A stretch of 64,000 nt of DNA from Buttiauxella noackiae ATCC 51607 (GCF_001654865.1 NZ_LXEO01000002.1:1-64000); one strand, 5' to 3'; counted from the stretch's first letter, positions 16,048 through 28,097 are shown. Notes: generated by a model not told the origin, from the sequence alone. Program-made: numbers and translations.

Positions 16048-16815
16048 TTACAGACTAAAGGGATCGGCATCCTGCCATGCCGGGAATTTTTCACGGTATT
16101 CCTGCAAAGCAATTAACGACAAATCCGCGTCGAGGCGCATCGCTTGATGGGCTTCGCCATTTGCCAGAATTTCACCCTGTGGGTTAATAATCTTGCTATC
16201 ACCCCGGTAATGATGGCCATTTCCATCAGTACCAACACGGTTACAGCCCGCCACATATGCCTGGTTTTCAATGGCTCGAGCGACAAGCAGGCTTTGCCAG
16301 TGCAAGGAACGCGGGGCAGGCCAGTTAGCAACGTATAACGCCAGGTCATAGTCATTACGATTGCGTGAAAAAACCGGGAAGCGTAAGTCATAACAAACCT
16401 GTGGCAGAATGCGCCACCCACGCCATTCGACGATGACCCGCTCGTTACCGGCCTGATAATGGTGGTGCTCATCGGCCATGCGGAACAGATGGCGTTTATC
16501 GTAGAAATGGACTTTACCGTCAGGCTGTACCAGCAAGAATCGGTTTACCGGCCCGCGATCGGTTTGCAGTGCGGCACTGCCGGCAATCATTGCCTGAGTT
16601 TGCTGGGCTTTGAACTGCATCCAGTCAATCACTTCTTCTTCAGCAAGCGACTGTTTAGCTGCTTCCATCGCGAAACCCGTGGTGAACATTTCCGGCAGGA
16701 CAATCAGATCGCGGCCATGAATACCATCCAACTGTACATCGAAGTGGCGCAAGTTTGCTGCGCCGTCCATCCAGACCAGCGGTTGTTGCAGAACGGTAAT
16801 TTTCAAACCAGACAC
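16048..16815 (-). CDS. yafV: Omega-amidase YafV (nitrilase family)
   Basis: YafV hydrolyses alpha-ketoglutaramate and alpha-ketosuccinamate to the keto acids and ammonia. The 255-residue protein has the nitrilase superfamily triad in LPEMF (Glu), YDKRHLF (Lys) and QVCYDLRFP (Cys). The GTG at 16815 is preferred because it follows GAGG by nine bases and gives the E. coli length and N-terminus (SGLKIT). Upstream in-frame ATGs at 16830 and 16851 lack good ribosome-binding sites. In E. coli yafV is close to aspV; here the hpx cluster lies between them. Confidence 0.9.
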   Translation of the reverse strand: MSGLKITVLQQPLVWMDGAANLRHFDVQLDGIHGRDLIVLPEMFTTGFAMEAAKQSLAEEEVIDWMQFKAQQTQAMIAGSAALQTDRGPVNRFLLVQPDGKVHFYDKRHLFRMADEHHHYQAGNERVIVEWRGWRILPQVCYDLRFPVFSRNRNDYDLALYVANWPAPRSLHWQSLLVARAIENQAYVAGCNRVGTDGNGHHYRGDSKIINPQGEILANGEAHQAMRLDADLSLIALQEYREKFPAWQDADPFSL

Positions 16816-16867
16816 AATCGGAAGCCTCATGATAAGCAGTGTTTCATTCACTTTAGCATGAGTTAAG

Positions 16868-16892
16868 AATAAAAAACCCGCCGAAGCGGGTT
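16868..16892 (-). terminator. Rho-independent terminator of fadE
   Basis: AAACCCGC and GCGGGTTT pair around a short TTCG-type loop, followed on the minus strand by a run of T. It lies just beyond the fadE stop. Confidence 0.8.
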
Positions 16893-16913
16893 TAGTGTAG
16901 AGAGGTGGAGGGC

Positions 16914-19358
16914 TTATGCCGCTTCAATTTTACGATGCTTTTCCGGCACCTTTACCGGCATAGTTGCCAGCTCCTCCGGCTCAAACTCATCGACGTTGAT
17001 GCTGCGCAGGCGGCTTGCTTCAGCTTTGGTGAGGATCGCCGCTTCGCCTGCATTGATCTTCCCTTCAGCCAGCCACTGTTTGGCTTGCTCATCAAGGCGG
17101 GTAAATGCCAGATTACGCCCGGTTTCTTTACAGATGCGCAGGTGGATTGGCTCAGCGGCCATGACGTCCATCAGTGCTTCTTCCAGCAGACCAGCAGGGT
17201 TGAACTCGCTTGGTGTCAGATACTGGCCCCGACCAATGCGTGAGCGGGTTGCTGATGGAATTTGCATGATCTTCGCCAGTTGATGATCCAGCTTGTCAGA
17301 TGGGGCATCGTAACGACGGCCCAGCGGGAAGATAACGACACGCAACATGCCTGCCACAAACGCATTCGGGAAGTTGCGCAGTAAATCGTCAATCGCTTGT
17401 TCTGCCTGATACAACGCATCCTGAACACCCCAGTGAACCAGTGGCAGGTCAGCTTCGTTACGGCCTTCGTCGTCATAGCGTTTCAGCACCGATGAAGCGA
17501 GGTACAGCTGGCTCAGAATATCGCCCAGACGAGCTGAGATACGTTCACGACGTTTGAGGCTGCCACCCAGAACCGCCATGGATACGTCTGACAGCAATGC
17601 CAGGTTGGCGCTCAGTCGGTTCATATACTGGTAGTAGCGTTTGGTGGAATCTTTGGTCGGTGTGGCGCTGGTCAGGCCATTGGTTAAACCGAGCCACAGG
17701 CTGCGCATTTTATTGCTACCCACGTGGCCGATATGCTTAAACAGCAGCTTATCGAAGGCATTAACATCGTTGTTCTGCGCCGCAGTCATCTCATCGAGCA
17801 CATACGGATGGCAACGAATGGCACCCTGGCCGAAGATAATCATGCTGCGTGTCAGAATATTCGCGCCTTCTACGGTAATTGCGATAGGCGCACCCTGATA
17901 AGCACGTGCCACAAAGTTAGAATTGCCCAGCATAATGCCTTTGCCGCCGACAATATCCATTGCATCCAGAATGGCGCGCTGGCCGCGGTGGGTACAGTGG
18001 TACTTAACGATAGCTGACAGAACGGCAGGTTTTTCACCGAGCATAATGCCGTAGGTCACCAGAGACGCGGCGGCATCCATCACATAAGCATTACCGGCAA
18101 TACGCGCCAGTGGCTCTTCAATCCCTTCCATTTTACCGATGGAAATTCTGAACTGACGACGAATATGGGCATAAGCACCTGTCGCCATCGCCACAGATTT
18201 CAGGCCACCGGTTGAGTTGGATGGCAGGGTGATCCCACGGCCCACAGACAGACATTCCACCAGCATACGCCAGCCCTGGCCGGCCATTTTCGGGCCACCG
18301 ATGATGTAATCGATCGGCACGAAAATATCTTTACCGCGAGTTGGCCCATTCTGGAATGGCACGTTAAGTGGGAAGTGGCGTTTGCCAATTTCCACACCTG
18401 GCGTGTGAGTTGGGATCAGCGCGCAGGTAATACCGAGATCTTCTTCCTCACCCAGCAAATGGTCCGGGTCAGACAGTTTGAATGCCAGGCCCAGAACGGT
18501 GGCAATGGGAGCGAGCGTAATGTAGCGCTTGTTCCAGGTCAGACGCATGCCGAGAACTTGCTGGCCTTGCCATTCGCCCATACAGACAACGCCGGTATCA
18601 GGAATGGCACCGGCATCGGAACCCGCTTCCGGGCTTGTCAGCGCAAAGCATGGGATCTCTTGTCCGCGTGCCAGCCGCGGCAGGTAATGATCTTTCTGCT
18701 CTTCTGTACCGTAATGTTGCAGCAATTCGCCCGGGCCTAATGAGTTAGGCACGCCAACGGTAATCGCCAGAATTCCGGAAACCCCAGACAGTTTTTGTAG
18801 TACGCGAGATTGCGCGTAAGCCGAAAACTCCAGGCCGCCGTACTCTTTCTTAATGATCATCGCAAAGAAGCGGTGTTCTTTTAAATAAGCCCACAATTCT
18901 GGCGGTAAATCTGCCATTTCGTGCGTGATCTGGAAGTCATTTGCCAGGCGGCAGGCTTCTTCAACCGGGCCGTCGATAAAGGCTTGTTCTTCTTCTGTCA
19001 GTTTAGGCTGCGGATAGTTGTGCAGCTTTTCCCAATCTGGTTTACCACGGAACAAATCGCCTTCCCACCAGGTTGTACCGGCATCGATAGCTTCTTTCTC
19101 AGTACGCGACATCGGCGGCATTACTTTGCGGAAGCTGCGGAACACGGGTGCGGAAATCAGAGATTTACGCATTGGTGTAAAGACGAATGGCACCAGAATT
19201 ATCGCCAGTGGAACCAGTACCCAGATAGACCAGATACCAGCAAAACCAAGCGCGGCTGTCCACGCCAGTAGAATTGCGCTACTGAGCAGCAAATTGACCT
19301 GGTGATAGAAAAGCACACCGAGGAGAACGATGGTTGCGACAATACTCAAAATCAACAT
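16914..19358 (-). CDS. fadE: Acyl-CoA dehydrogenase FadE
   Basis: FadE catalyses the first step of fatty acid beta-oxidation, the FAD-dependent 2,3-dehydrogenation of acyl-CoA. The 814-residue protein equals the E. coli length and is strongly conserved. It has two N-terminal hydrophobic segments (about 1-50), then the acyl-CoA dehydrogenase N-terminal, middle ([13 protein letters not shown]) and C-terminal helical domains, and a bacterial FadE-specific tail. The ATG at 19358 follows GGGAG and matches the E. coli N-terminus; a longer open frame was rejected. A FadR-like operator is 22 bp upstream. Confidence 0.97.
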   Translation of the reverse strand: MLILSIVATIVLLGVLFYHQVNLLLSSAILLAWTAALGFAGIWSIWVLVPLAIILVPFVFTPMRKSLISAPVFRSFRKVMPPMSRTEKEAIDAGTTWWEGDLFRGKPDWEKLHNYPQPKLTEEEQAFIDGPVEEACRLANDFQITHEMADLPPELWAYLKEHRFFAMIIKKEYGGLEFSAYAQSRVLQKLSGVSGILAITVGVPNSLGPGELLQHYGTEEQKDHYLPRLARGQEIPCFALTSPEAGSDAGAIPDTGVVCMGEWQGQQVLGMRLTWNKRYITLAPIATVLGLAFKLSDPDHLLGEEEDLGITCALIPTHTPGVEIGKRHFPLNVPFQNGPTRGKDIFVPIDYIIGGPKMAGQGWRMLVECLSVGRGITLPSNSTGGLKSVAMATGAYAHIRRQFRISIGKMEGIEEPLARIAGNAYVMDAAASLVTYGIMLGEKPAVLSAIVKYHCTHRGQRAILDAMDIVGGKGIMLGNSNFVARAYQGAPIAITVEGANILTRSMIIFGQGAIRCHPYVLDEMTAAQNNDVNAFDKLLFKHIGHVGSNKMRSLWLGLTNGLTSATPTKDSTKRYYQYMNRLSANLALLSDVSMAVLGGSLKRRERISARLGDILSQLYLASSVLKRYDDEGRNEADLPLVHWGVQDALYQAEQAIDDLLRNFPNAFVAGMLRVVIFPLGRRYDAPSDKLDHQLAKIMQIPSATRSRIGRGQYLTPSEFNPAGLLEEALMDVMAAEPIHLRICKETGRNLAFTRLDEQAKQWLAEGKINAGEAAILTKAEASRLRSINVDEFEPEELATMPVKVPEKHRKIEAA

Positions 19359-19379
19359 AAAGGAAACTCCCTTGCTTGT

Positions 19380-19396
19380 AGGAGGTCTGACCACTT
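19380..19396. promoter_or_regulatory. FadR-like operator upstream of fadE
   Basis: On the minus strand this reads AAGTGGTCAGACCTCCT, sharing the GGTCNGACC core and most flanks of the FadR consensus AACTGGTCNGACCTGTT. Its place just upstream of fadE fits repression by FadR in the absence of long-chain acyl-CoA. Confidence 0.65.
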
Positions 19397-19571
19397 GGAT
19401 GTATTGGTTTTAGTTCATGTGGTTTTTTTTAGCAATATATTCACAAAATAATTACAACTCAGCTCACATTGTTACCGCACGGAACAGCAAAAGCAGGAGG
19501 ATATGGCGCTTCTCGCGCTATCCGGTAAACTGCTGGGGTTAATCAATCGAAAAATACTGAAGGACATCCTC

Positions 19572-20153
19572 ATGTACCAGGATCTTATTCGTAATGAATT
19601 GAATGAAGCGGCTGAAACGCTGGCTAACTTCCTGAAAGATGACGCTAACATTCATGCTATTCAGCGCGCGGCAGTATTGCTGGCTGATAGCTTTAAAGCA
19701 GGTGGCAAAGTGCTGTCATGTGGCAATGGTGGCTCACATTGTGATGCTATGCACTTTGCTGAAGAGTTGACAGGTCGCTACCGTGAAAACCGTCCGGGCT
19801 ACCCGGCGATTGCGATTTCTGACGTCAGCCACATCTCTTGTGTGGGCAACGATTTTGGCTATGACCACATCTTCTCTCGTTATGTTGAAGCTGTTGGCCG
19901 TGAAGGCGATGTGCTGCTGGGGATCTCCACTTCAGGTAATTCCGGCAATGTAATTAAAGCCATTGAAGCTGCGCGTGCGAAAGGCATGAAAGTGATTACC
20001 CTGACGGGTAAAGACGGCGGCAAAATGGATGGGACTGCGGATGTCGAAATTCGTGTTCCACACTTTGGTTACGCTGACCGCATTCAGGAAATTCACATTA
20101 AAGTGATTCATATCCTGATTCAGTTGATCGAAAAAGAGATGGTTAAAGCTTAA
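19572..20153 (+). CDS. gmhA: Sedoheptulose 7-phosphate isomerase
   Basis: GmhA (LpcA) converts sedoheptulose 7-phosphate to D-glycero-D-manno-heptose 7-phosphate, the first step of the ADP-heptose pathway for the LPS inner core. The 193-residue cytosolic protein is a SIS-domain isomerase with the [16 protein letters not shown] and [12 protein letters not shown] phosphate-binding segments. The ATG at 19572 ([10 protein letters not shown]) follows AAGGA and matches the E. coli start; the upstream extension of the frame was rejected. It is divergent from fadE. Confidence 0.97.
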   Translation: MYQDLIRNELNEAAETLANFLKDDANIHAIQRAAVLLADSFKAGGKVLSCGNGGSHCDAMHFAEELTGRYRENRPGYPAIAISDVSHISCVGNDFGYDHIFSRYVEAVGREGDVLLGISTSGNSGNVIKAIEAARAKGMKVITLTGKDGGKMDGTADVEIRVPHFGYADRIQEIHIKVIHILIQLIEKEMVKA

Positions 20154-20285
20154 CGTTAATCCTCTTTGTTTTTTGTAGAGCGAATAAGCCTGTGCCATCC
20201 GCCGCCGCCATAACGCAGGTGGTGGATTGCACCTCGCTTCCACCCTACAAAACTGTGAAGAGGAGAATAGCAGTGGGAGAAGACT

Positions 20286-21053
20286 ATGTGCGAATTGCTC
20301 GGGATGAGCGCCAATGTACCTACGGATATTTGCTTTAGCTTTACCGGTTTGGTGCAGCGTGGCGGTGGAACGGGGCCGCATAAAGACGGCTGGGGCATTA
20401 CTTTCTATGAAGGTAAGGGATGTCGCACATTTAAAGATCCGCAACCGAGTTTTAATTCACCTATCGCAAAGCTTGTGCAGGATTACCCTATCAAATCTTG
20501 TTCAGTGGTCGCGCACATTCGCCAGGCTAACCGCGGAAAAGTGGCGCTTGAAAATACCCACCCTTTTACGCGCGAGTTATGGGGCCGTAACTGGACCTAC
20601 GCTCACAATGGGCAGCTCAAAGGTCATCGCTCACTTGATACCGGGCCATTTCGCCCGATTGGCGAAACTGATAGCGAGCAGGCGTTTTGCTGGTTGCTTC
20701 ATAAATTGACGCAACGTTATCCACGCACCCCTGGCAATATGCAGGCGGTGTTCCGCTACATCACTATTCTTGCCGCACAGTTACGAGAGAAAGGTGTGTT
20801 CAATATGTTGTTGTCGGATGGGCGATACGTGATGGCGTTTTGCTCCACCAATTTATACTGGATAACCCGACGGGCACCGTTTGGTGTGGCTAAACTGTTG
20901 GATCAGGATGTGGAGATCGATTTTCAGGAAGAGACCACACTCAACGATGTGGTCACTGTCATCGCGACTCAACCTCTTACAGGTAACGAAACCTGGCACA
21001 AGATTGCACCAGGTGAGTCGGAACTATTTTGTCTCGGGGAGCGCGTAGTTTGA
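20286..21053 (+). CDS. yafJ: Class II glutamine amidotransferase-like protein YafJ
   Basis: YafJ is a 255-residue Ntn-type glutamine amidotransferase domain with the nucleophile Cys2 exposed after Met removal (MCELLGM). The glutamine-site residues in HIRQANRG and AHNGQLKG are present. No synthase domain is attached, and the acceptor reaction is not known. It follows gmhA as in E. coli. The 3' end overlaps the convergent yafK by 30 bp. Confidence 0.95.
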   Translation: MCELLGMSANVPTDICFSFTGLVQRGGGTGPHKDGWGITFYEGKGCRTFKDPQPSFNSPIAKLVQDYPIKSCSVVAHIRQANRGKVALENTHPFTRELWGRNWTYAHNGQLKGHRSLDTGPFRPIGETDSEQAFCWLLHKLTQRYPRTPGNMQAVFRYITILAAQLREKGVFNMLLSDGRYVMAFCSTNLYWITRRAPFGVAKLLDQDVEIDFQEETTLNDVVTVIATQPLTGNETWHKIAPGESELFCLGERVV

Positions 21054-21761
21054 TGCCAGCTGCGGTTGTGTTGTATGCGCAATCGGCTTACTGATCACAT
21101 AATTGCCGCTAACAACGGAAACGCCTGGCGGCTGATGATTCGCCATAAAGTAGTCATAACCTGGCTTCAGCTGTTTCCAGAAGTCGATGTAGTAAGAATA
21201 CTTGTGACGTTGCATGTTGGCATCTGTCATGCGGAACGGATAGATGCTGACCTGTACGCTTGGTTGACCAAAGACTAAAGCACCGGTAACAAACTGGAAA
21301 ATCTCATCAATGTTAGTGTCGGTCATCGCATAGCAGCCAATGGACACGCAAGCACCGTGAATCATCAGATATTGACCTTGATAACCATGCGAGCGATCAA
21401 ACTCGTTCGGGAAGCCAATATTAATGGCTTTATAGAAGCGGCTATCAGGTTTTAGCTGGCTACGGGTCACGTTATAAAAACCTTCAGGACTTTTAAAATC
21501 ACCCTGACGTTGTTTAGGACCTAGCCCACCGGAATAATTACAGATGCTATAGCTGTCGAGCAGTTGATACTGTTCGCCCATCTTCACATATAGCTCTAAC
21601 GTGCGCTCTTCCTTAAATATCTGAATATAAACAGGAGAGCCCATAAGTTGTTGCTTGAATTCTTTACTGACAGGCGTGTTAGACGTATTGCCGCTTAATA
21701 AGCTGGCAAACGACATGCACGGTATCAGAAGCATCGCAATAATGAGTGCGATCTTGCGCAT
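21024..21761 (-). CDS. yafK: YkuD-domain periplasmic enzyme YafK (DpaA)
   Basis: YafK (DpaA/LdtF) is a periplasmic L,D-transpeptidase-fold protein reported to detach Braun lipoprotein from peptidoglycan rather than attach it. The 245-residue precursor has a signal peptide ending near MSFAS (residue 20) and the YkuD catalytic motif [14 protein letters not shown], with the essential His, Ser, Gly and Cys. It converges with yafJ and ends inside that gene's last codons. Confidence 0.93.
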   Translation of the reverse strand: MRKIALIIAMLLIPCMSFASLLSGNTSNTPVSKEFKQQLMGSPVYIQIFKEERTLELYVKMGEQYQLLDSYSICNYSGGLGPKQRQGDFKSPEGFYNVTRSQLKPDSRFYKAINIGFPNEFDRSHGYQGQYLMIHGACVSIGCYAMTDTNIDEIFQFVTGALVFGQPSVQVSIYPFRMTDANMQRHKYSYYIDFWKQLKPGYDYFMANHQPPGVSVVSGNYVISKPIAHTTQPQLASNYALPETK

Positions 21762-22243
21762 ACTGCTTTATTCCTTGAAAAACTTATACCAAATGCCAGG
21801 ACGGCAAAAAGAGACCCAAAATCAGAATACTCTGTATCAGGAGCGCTCACATTAGCATCGTTCTGAATTTTCGCAAGCCTGAAACAGAGCGATCCTACAC
21901 ATAAATAGCCGTTATGAAATACATTCACAAACATGAAGAGCTGCTTTTTGCGTAACAGCTCGCATTGCTGCACATCTCTATGCTGATTTCTGCCCCTTCA
22001 GAGGGCTAATGATGCTAAAATCCTTCGCGAATGTTGACCTGCGGATATGAAAGGAAACTATCCATAAGTCACTTGTTCCGGTTACCCGGGCGACTTATAC
22101 CTCCCTCTCGTAATAGCGAATGGATGCGTTTCCTGTTTGTACCGCTTTATGTGTCGCATCGGTTGAATAGCATTTCGACCCATCCGTTGTCGGCTACACT
22201 TTTTTGTCGCGATGTTTAAGCCAATTTTAAACGTGATAACCTT
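21762..22243. other. Long intergenic region upstream of nqrA
   Basis: This gap of about 480 bp between the divergent yafK and nqrA must hold both promoters. An extended -10-like TGCTAAAAT is seen at 22013-22021 on the plus strand without a clear -35. A short hairpin (GAGCTG ... CAGCTC) lies near 21940-21962. No open frame, tRNA, repeat or recognisable riboswitch was found. Confidence 0.5.
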
Positions 22244-23587
22244 ATGATAAAAATCAAAAAAGGTCTGGATTTGCCTATTGCCGGTTTACCGGAACAGCAA
22301 ATCCATGACGGCCCTGCGATACCTTTCGTGGCCCTGCTCGGTGAAGAGTATGTCGGCATGCGCCCTTCTATGCTTGTGCAGGAAGGTGACAAGGTATTGA
22401 AAGGCCAGCCTCTCTTCGAAGATAAAAAGAACCCGGGCGTGCTCTTTACCGCTCCTGCGAGTGGAACGGTAACGACGATTAATCGTGGTGAACGTCGCGT
22501 ACTGCAATCTCTGGTTATTGAGGTTCAGGGTGATGAACAGGTCGTTTTTGAACACTTTGCACCTGAAAGTCTTGGCAAATTGCCGCGCGAAACTGTTCAG
22601 GCACAGCTGCTATCTTCTGGCCTGTGGACTGCACTTCGTACGCGACCATTCAGTAAAGCACCACAACCTGCGAGCGTTCCCGCGGCCATTTTTGTGACCG
22701 CCATTGATACCAATCCGCTGGCGGCCGATCCGCAACCCATTATTCGTGCGCATCGCGAAATGTTTGATGCAGGCTTAACACTATTGTCACGGCTGACAGA
22801 TGGAAAAGTCCATGTCTGCCAGGCGGGTGGCGGTAAATTGGGTGGCCATGCTTGCGGACAAGTGACGTTTAATGAATTTGCCGGTCCTCACCCTGCTGGG
22901 TTAGTGGGCACACACATTCATTTCCTGGAGCCTGTTAGCCTGCAAAAAACGGTATGGCATCTTAACTACCAGGATGTGATTGCCATCGGCAAATTATTTA
23001 TTGAAGGCGAATTGTGGACCGAACGCGTTATTGCGTTAGCCGGCCCACAGGTTAAAAAACCACGTCTGATTCGCACCCGTCTGGGGGCATCTCTGGAAGT
23101 GCTCACAGCTGGTGAGCTGGAAGAAGGCGAAAACCGCATCGTCTCCGGTTCTGTATTAAGTGGAACCATGGCCGCTGGCCCTCGTGCCTGGCTTGGTCGT
23201 TTCCACCTGCAAGTCACGGTTCTGAAAGAAGGGCGTGAAAAAGAACTGTTTGGTTGGGTAATGCCTGGTGCCAATAAATATTCGATTACACGCACCACGG
23301 TTGGCCACTTTCTGAAGCGCAAACTATTTAACTTCTCTACCGATACCAATGGTGGCGAACGCGCAATGGTGCCAATTGGTAACTATGAGCGTGTCATGCC
23401 GCTGGATATTCTGGCCACGATGTTATTGCGCGACTTACTGGCAGGAGATACCGACAGCGCTCAATTGCTGGGGTGTCTGGAGCTGGATGAAGAAGATTTG
23501 GCGCTTTGTACCTACGTTTGCCCGGGGAAATATGAATATGGCCCGGTGCTACGTGAGGTATTAACCCGCATCGAGCAGGAAGGATAA
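22244..23587 (+). CDS. nqrA: Na(+)-translocating NADH:quinone reductase subunit A
   Basis: NqrA is the peripheral cytoplasmic subunit of the six-subunit Na+-NQR complex and contributes to quinone interaction. The 447-residue protein starts [14 protein letters not shown], the family N-terminus, and has the RnfC-like barrel and HLNYQDV and RRVL segments expected. It opens an nqrABCDEF-nqrM operon with very short gaps; nqrB starts 3 bp after its stop. The operon is absent from E. coli K-12 but common in Klebsiella-type enterics. Confidence 0.97.
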   Translation: MIKIKKGLDLPIAGLPEQQIHDGPAIPFVALLGEEYVGMRPSMLVQEGDKVLKGQPLFEDKKNPGVLFTAPASGTVTTINRGERRVLQSLVIEVQGDEQVVFEHFAPESLGKLPRETVQAQLLSSGLWTALRTRPFSKAPQPASVPAAIFVTAIDTNPLAADPQPIIRAHREMFDAGLTLLSRLTDGKVHVCQAGGGKLGGHACGQVTFNEFAGPHPAGLVGTHIHFLEPVSLQKTVWHLNYQDVIAIGKLFIEGELWTERVIALAGPQVKKPRLIRTRLGASLEVLTAGELEEGENRIVSGSVLSGTMAAGPRAWLGRFHLQVTVLKEGREKELFGWVMPGANKYSITRTTVGHFLKRKLFNFSTDTNGGERAMVPIGNYERVMPLDILATMLLRDLLAGDTDSAQLLGCLELDEEDLALCTYVCPGKYEYGPVLREVLTRIEQEG

Positions 23588-23590
23588 GTC

Positions 23591-24829
23591 ATGGGCTTGA
23601 AGCATTTATTTGAAAAACTAGAGCCGCACTTCACGCAAGGCGGAAAGCTAGAAAAGTACTACCCGCTCTTTGAAGCGACGGCGACACTGTTTTATACGCC
23701 AGGCATCGTTACACCCGGAGCCTCCCATGTTCGTGATGCTATCGATCTGAAACGCATGATGATCCTGGTGTGGTTCGCTGTATTCCCGGCAATGTTCTGG
23801 GGCATGTACAACGTTGGGCTGCAAACTATTCCTGCCTTGAACAAGATGTACGGCGCAGAACAACTCCAGCAGGTGATTTCATCCGACTGGCATTATGTTG
23901 TCGCGCAGTGGCTGGGAGTAAACTTTACGCCTGATGCTGGCTGGCTCAGCATGATGACGCTTGGGGCCGTTTTCTTCCTGCCAATCTACATCACCGTGTT
24001 TTTGGTCGGTGGCTTCTGGGAAGTTCTATTCTCTATCATCCGCAAACATGAAATTAACGAAGGCTTCTTTGTTACTTCAATTCTTTTTGCGCTGGTGGTG
24101 CCACCAACGATGCCTTTGTGGCAAGCCGCACTCGGTATCAGTTTCGGTGTGGTTATCGCTAAAGAAATTTTCGGTGGGACAGGCCGTAACTTCCTGAACC
24201 CTGCACTGGCTGGCCGTGCGTTCCTGTTCTTCGCTTATCCAGCGCAAATCTCGGGCGACCTGGTGTGGACCGCGGCTGACGGTTTCTCTGGGGCAACTCC
24301 GCTTTCGCAATGGTCCCATGGCGGCGGTGAAGCATTAGTCAATGTTGTCACAGGCCAACCTGTTACATGGATGGATGCTTTCCTCGGCAATATTCCCGGT
24401 TCGATTGGTGAAGTTTCAACGCTGATGATCCTGATTGGTGGTGCGATTATCCTGTTTGGTCGGGTCGCATCCTGGCGCATCGTGGCGGGCGTTATGCTCG
24501 GCATGATTGCCACAGCAACGCTGTTTAACTTCATCGGTTCTGAAACCAACCCGCTATTTGCGATGCCGTGGTACTGGCATCTGGTGCTGGGTGGTTTTGC
24601 TTTCGGCATGATGTTTATGGCGACCGATCCGGTTTCGGCCTCGTTTACTAACAAAGGTAAATGGTGGTATGGGGCACTCATCGGCGTGATGTGTGTATTA
24701 ATTCGAGTTGTAAACCCGGCCTATCCAGAAGGGATGATGCTGGCGATTCTGTTCGCCAACCTCTTTGCACCGTTGTTCGATTACCTGGTGGTGCAAGCCA
24801 ATATCAAGCGGAGGAAGTCGCGTGGCTGA
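23591..24829 (+). CDS. nqrB: Na(+)-translocating NADH:quinone reductase subunit B
   Basis: NqrB is a membrane subunit with about ten helices and carries covalent FMN and riboflavin; it forms part of the sodium path. In the 412-residue protein the FMN-accepting threonine is Thr236 in SGATPL, the same number as in Vibrio cholerae. The conserved [17 protein letters not shown] segment is present. The gene overlaps nqrC by 8 bp. Confidence 0.97.
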   Translation: MGLKHLFEKLEPHFTQGGKLEKYYPLFEATATLFYTPGIVTPGASHVRDAIDLKRMMILVWFAVFPAMFWGMYNVGLQTIPALNKMYGAEQLQQVISSDWHYVVAQWLGVNFTPDAGWLSMMTLGAVFFLPIYITVFLVGGFWEVLFSIIRKHEINEGFFVTSILFALVVPPTMPLWQAALGISFGVVIAKEIFGGTGRNFLNPALAGRAFLFFAYPAQISGDLVWTAADGFSGATPLSQWSHGGGEALVNVVTGQPVTWMDAFLGNIPGSIGEVSTLMILIGGAIILFGRVASWRIVAGVMLGMIATATLFNFIGSETNPLFAMPWYWHLVLGGFAFGMMFMATDPVSASFTNKGKWWYGALIGVMCVLIRVVNPAYPEGMMLAILFANLFAPLFDYLVVQANIKRRKSRG

Positions 24830-25616
24830 AGTAAAAAGTAACGATAGCATTGGCAGAACACTGCTGGTGGTGCTGGTGCTTTGCCTGGTTTGCTCCGTCG
24901 TGGTAGCTGGTTCTGCTGTGGGGCTTAAAGCTCGTCAGCAGGAGCAAAAAGCGCTCGATAAGCAACGTAACATTCTTGATGTTGCGGGTTTAGCAACACC
25001 AAAAATGACAGGTGAAGATGTTAAAGCCATCTTTGAATCACGCATTACACCGCGTTTGTTGGATTTGAAAAGTGGCGAGTTACTGGATAAAGACTCGTCT
25101 AAATTCGACCAGGCTGCAGCATTGCGTGATCCCAATCAGAGCAAAGCACTCACCTCTGACGAAGATCGTGCCGGGATAAAAAATCGCAGCAATATTGTTG
25201 AGATTTACCTGGTGCGGGATGAGCAAAACAAAATTCAGGAAGTAGTTTTGCCTGTGTATGGCAAAGGTCTGTGGTCGATGATGTACGCCTTTGTTTCTCT
25301 GCAAACCGATGGCCGCACGGTAAAAGGCATCACTTACTACGATCAGGGTGAAACCCCGGGTCTGGGTGGTGAGGTTGAAAACCCGAACTGGCGAGCCCAG
25401 TGGATTGGCAAAAAACTACTTGATGACAATGGCAAGCCTGCTATTCGTGTTGTGAAAGGCGGTGCGCGTCAGGGAGATGAGTACGGGGTAGATGGTTTAT
25501 CCGGTGCCACGCTCACAGCAAACGGTGTACAACACACTTTTGATTTCTGGATGGGTGAACTCGGTTTTGGCCCCTTCCTGAAACAAGTACGTGAAGGAGC
25601 GCTCAACAATGGCTGA
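24822..25616 (+). CDS. nqrC: Na(+)-translocating NADH:quinone reductase subunit C
   Basis: NqrC has one N-terminal transmembrane helix (about residues 10-32) and a periplasmic FMN-binding domain. The covalent FMN attaches to Thr230 in LSGATLT, a target of the flavin transferase ApbE. The GTG at 24822 gives 264 residues and follows a strong GGAGGAAG site; it overlaps the nqrB stop by 8 bp. A longer ATG frame from 24765 lies inside nqrB and lacks such a site. Confidence 0.94.
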   Translation: MAEVKSNDSIGRTLLVVLVLCLVCSVVVAGSAVGLKARQQEQKALDKQRNILDVAGLATPKMTGEDVKAIFESRITPRLLDLKSGELLDKDSSKFDQAAALRDPNQSKALTSDEDRAGIKNRSNIVEIYLVRDEQNKIQEVVLPVYGKGLWSMMYAFVSLQTDGRTVKGITYYDQGETPGLGGEVENPNWRAQWIGKKLLDDNGKPAIRVVKGGARQGDEYGVDGLSGATLTANGVQHTFDFWMGELGFGPFLKQVREGALNNG

Positions 25617-26247
25617 TATTTCAGACATGAAAGAGGTCAAACGGGTACTGATTAGTCCTCTTGTGGATAACAACCCGATTGCCTTGCAAATACTCGGTGT
25701 CTGTTCGGCGCTGGCTGTAACGACGAAGCTGGAAACGGCGTTCGTAATGACCATCGCGGTAACTGTGGTGACAGCGTTCTCCAGCATGTTTATCTCGATG
25801 ATCCGTAACCTGATTCCAAATAGTGTGCGAATCATCGTGCAGATGGCGATCATTGCTTCGTTAGTTATCGTCGTGGATCAGATCCTGCGTGCTTATGCTT
25901 ACGAAATTTCCAAGCAATTATCTGTATTCGTCGGTCTGATCATCACCAACTGTATTGTGATGGGGCGTGCCGAAGCCTACGCCATGAAGTCGCCACCGCT
26001 GGCAAGCTTCATGGATGGTATCGGTAACGGCCTGGGATATGGCGTGATTCTGCTGTTAGTTGGCTTCCTGCGTGAGCTTATCGGTAGCGGTAAATTATTT
26101 GGTATCACGGTGCTTGAAACGGTGCAGAACGGTGGCTGGTATCAGCCAAACGGGATGTTCCTGCTGGCGCCGAGTGCGTTCTTTATTATCGGCCTGTTGA
26201 TTTGGGCACTGCGTACGCTGAAGCCTGCGCAGCAGGAAAAGGACTAA
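25609..26247 (+). CDS. nqrD: Na(+)-translocating NADH:quinone reductase subunit D
   Basis: NqrD is a six-helix membrane subunit homologous to RnfE and NqrE; the D/E pair holds an iron centre in the membrane. The 212-residue protein begins [17 protein letters not shown]. The ATG at 25609 follows GAAGGAG and overlaps the nqrC stop by 8 bp. The [13 protein letters not shown] segment with its conserved Cys is the iron-site signature of the family. Confidence 0.96.
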   Translation: MADISDMKEVKRVLISPLVDNNPIALQILGVCSALAVTTKLETAFVMTIAVTVVTAFSSMFISMIRNLIPNSVRIIVQMAIIASLVIVVDQILRAYAYEISKQLSVFVGLIITNCIVMGRAEAYAMKSPPLASFMDGIGNGLGYGVILLLVGFLRELIGSGKLFGITVLETVQNGGWYQPNGMFLLAPSAFFIIGLLIWALRTLKPAQQEKD

Positions 26248-26253
26248 CTGACT

Positions 26254-26850
26254 ATGGAACATATGATTAGTCTGTTTGTGCGTGCTGTGTTTATTGAGAA
26301 CATGGCGCTCGCGTTCTTCCTTGGCATGTGTACCTTCCTGGCGGTTTCCAAGAAGGTTTCTACTGCATTTGGTTTAGGTGTCGCGGTTACCGTTGTTTTA
26401 GGGATTGCCGTTCCGGCGAATAACCTGGTTTATAACCTTGTGCTTCGCGACGGTGCATTGGTTGAAGGTGTTGACCTCAGCTTCCTGAATTTCATCACCT
26501 TCATTGGTGTGATTGCAGCGCTGGTGCAAATCCTTGAAATGATCCTCGATCGTTTCTTCCCGGCTCTCTATAACGCGCTGGGTATCTTCCTGCCGCTTAT
26601 CACCGTTAACTGCGCCATTTTCGGTGGCGTGTCGTTTATGGTGCAGCGTGATTACAGCTTCGGTGAATCCATCGTTTATGGCGTGGGTTCCGGTGTAGGC
26701 TGGATGCTGGCTATCGTCGCGATGGCTGGTATTCGCGAGAAGATGAAATATGCCAATGTGCCCGCAGGATTGCGTGGCTTAGGAATCACCTTTATCACCA
26801 CTGGGTTAATGGCACTAGGTTTCATGTCATTCTCCGGTGTGCAGCTATAA
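26254..26850 (+). CDS. nqrE: Na(+)-translocating NADH:quinone reductase subunit E
   Basis: NqrE is the second six-helix membrane subunit of the D/E pair, 198 residues. The two half-repeats each carry a conserved cysteine: [12 protein letters not shown] near the N-terminus and TVNCAIFGG in the second half, where the intramembrane iron site is formed with NqrD. It follows nqrD after 6 bp and precedes nqrF by 12 bp. Confidence 0.97.
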   Translation: MEHMISLFVRAVFIENMALAFFLGMCTFLAVSKKVSTAFGLGVAVTVVLGIAVPANNLVYNLVLRDGALVEGVDLSFLNFITFIGVIAALVQILEMILDRFFPALYNALGIFLPLITVNCAIFGGVSFMVQRDYSFGESIVYGVGSGVGWMLAIVAMAGIREKMKYANVPAGLRGLGITFITTGLMALGFMSFSGVQL

Positions 26851-26862
26851 GGGCGGGAAGGT

Positions 26863-28086
26863 ATGGAAATTATTCTTGGCGTGGTGATGTTCACGCTTAT
26901 TGTTTTGGCTCTGGCGTTGATGATTCTGTTTGCCAAGTCAAAGCTTGTTAACTCCGGCGACGTGCTGATTGAGATTAACAACGAAGCAGACAAACAGTTC
27001 CATGCTCCGGCGGGTGACAAACTGCTCAACACACTGTCAAACCAAGGGATATTCATCTCCTCGGCTTGTGGTGGTGGTGGTTCTTGCGGGCAATGCCGTG
27101 TCACAGTTAAAGAAGGCGGTGGTGATATTCTGCCTACCGAACTTTCGCATATCACCAAACGTGAAGCGAAAGAGGGCTGCCGTCTTGCCTGTCAGGTTGC
27201 CGTTAAGCAGGATATGAAAATTGAGCTGCCAGAGGAAATCTTTGGCGTTAAAAAATGGGAATGCGAAGTTATCTCCAACGATAACAAAGCGACGTTCATT
27301 AAAGAACTCAAGCTGCGTATTCCTGATGGTGACGTAGTGCCGTTTCGTGCGGGGGGTTACATCCAGATTGAAAGCCCACCTCACGAAGTTAACTACCAGG
27401 ACTTTGATGTTCCGCAGGAATACCGTGGCGACTGGGATAAATTTAACCTGTTCCGTTTCAAGTCTGTGGTGAAAGAACCCTGTGTTCGCGCCTATTCCAT
27501 GGCGAACTACCCGGATGAGAAAGGCATTATCATGCTGAACGTGCGTATCGCTACGCCGCCACCAAATGTGCCAGATGTCCCTCCGGGTATTATGTCCTCT
27601 TATATCTGGTCGCTGAAAGCGGGCGATAAAGTGACAATTTCTGGGCCGTTCGGTGAATTCTTTGCCAAAGATACGAATGCAGAAATGGTGTTTATCGGCG
27701 GTGGTGCCGGTATGGCGCCAATGCGTTCACACATCTTTGACCAGCTCAAACGCCTTCATAGCACGCGCAAAATCAGCTTCTGGTACGGCGCACGTTCGTT
27801 ACGTGAAATGTTCTACGAAGAAGAGTTTGAAAAACTGGCGCAGGAAAATCCGAACTTCACGTTCAATGTGGCGCTTTCTGATCCACAGCCAGAAGATAAC
27901 TGGACGGGTTACACCGGCTTTATCCACAACGTATTATTAGAAAACTATCTTCGCAGCCACCCGGCACCAGAAGACTGTGAATTCTATATGTGTGGGCCGC
28001 CGATGATGAACGCCGCAGTGATTAAAATGCTTAAAGACCTGGGTGTTGAGGATGAAAATATCATGCTCGATGACTTTGGCGGCTGA
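26863..28086 (+). CDS. nqrF: Na(+)-translocating NADH:quinone reductase subunit F
   Basis: NqrF is the NADH-oxidising entry subunit, 407 residues. It has an N-terminal membrane helix (about 3-25), then a plant-type 2Fe-2S ferredoxin domain with [12 protein letters not shown] and a later CRLAC cysteine. The C-terminal ferredoxin-NADP reductase-like domain has the FAD-binding RAYSMANY and the NADH-binding [10 protein letters not shown] motif, and ends in DDFGG. All expected cofactor ligands are present. Confidence 0.97.
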   Translation: MEIILGVVMFTLIVLALALMILFAKSKLVNSGDVLIEINNEADKQFHAPAGDKLLNTLSNQGIFISSACGGGGSCGQCRVTVKEGGGDILPTELSHITKREAKEGCRLACQVAVKQDMKIELPEEIFGVKKWECEVISNDNKATFIKELKLRIPDGDVVPFRAGGYIQIESPPHEVNYQDFDVPQEYRGDWDKFNLFRFKSVVKEPCVRAYSMANYPDEKGIIMLNVRIATPPPNVPDVPPGIMSSYIWSLKAGDKVTISGPFGEFFAKDTNAEMVFIGGGAGMAPMRSHIFDQLKRLHSTRKISFWYGARSLREMFYEEEFEKLAQENPNFTFNVALSDPQPEDNWTGYTGFIHNVLLENYLRSHPAPEDCEFYMCGPPMMNAAVIKMLKDLGVEDENIMLDDFGG

Positions 28087-28097
28087 CGGGAGCCATT

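Noticed and set aside
16020-16060. Repeat of the tRNA-Asp 3' end as the right attachment site of the hpx block
   Set aside because: No match to the tRNA 3' sequence was seen around the hpxT-yafV junction.
21762-22243. Sodium or other riboswitch in the nqr leader
   Set aside because: No conserved riboswitch core could be recognised by eye; only a short hairpin is present.
24765-24821. Upstream ATG start for nqrC
   Set aside because: It lies inside nqrB with no ribosome-binding site, whereas the GTG at 24822 follows GGAGGAAG and gives the usual protein length.
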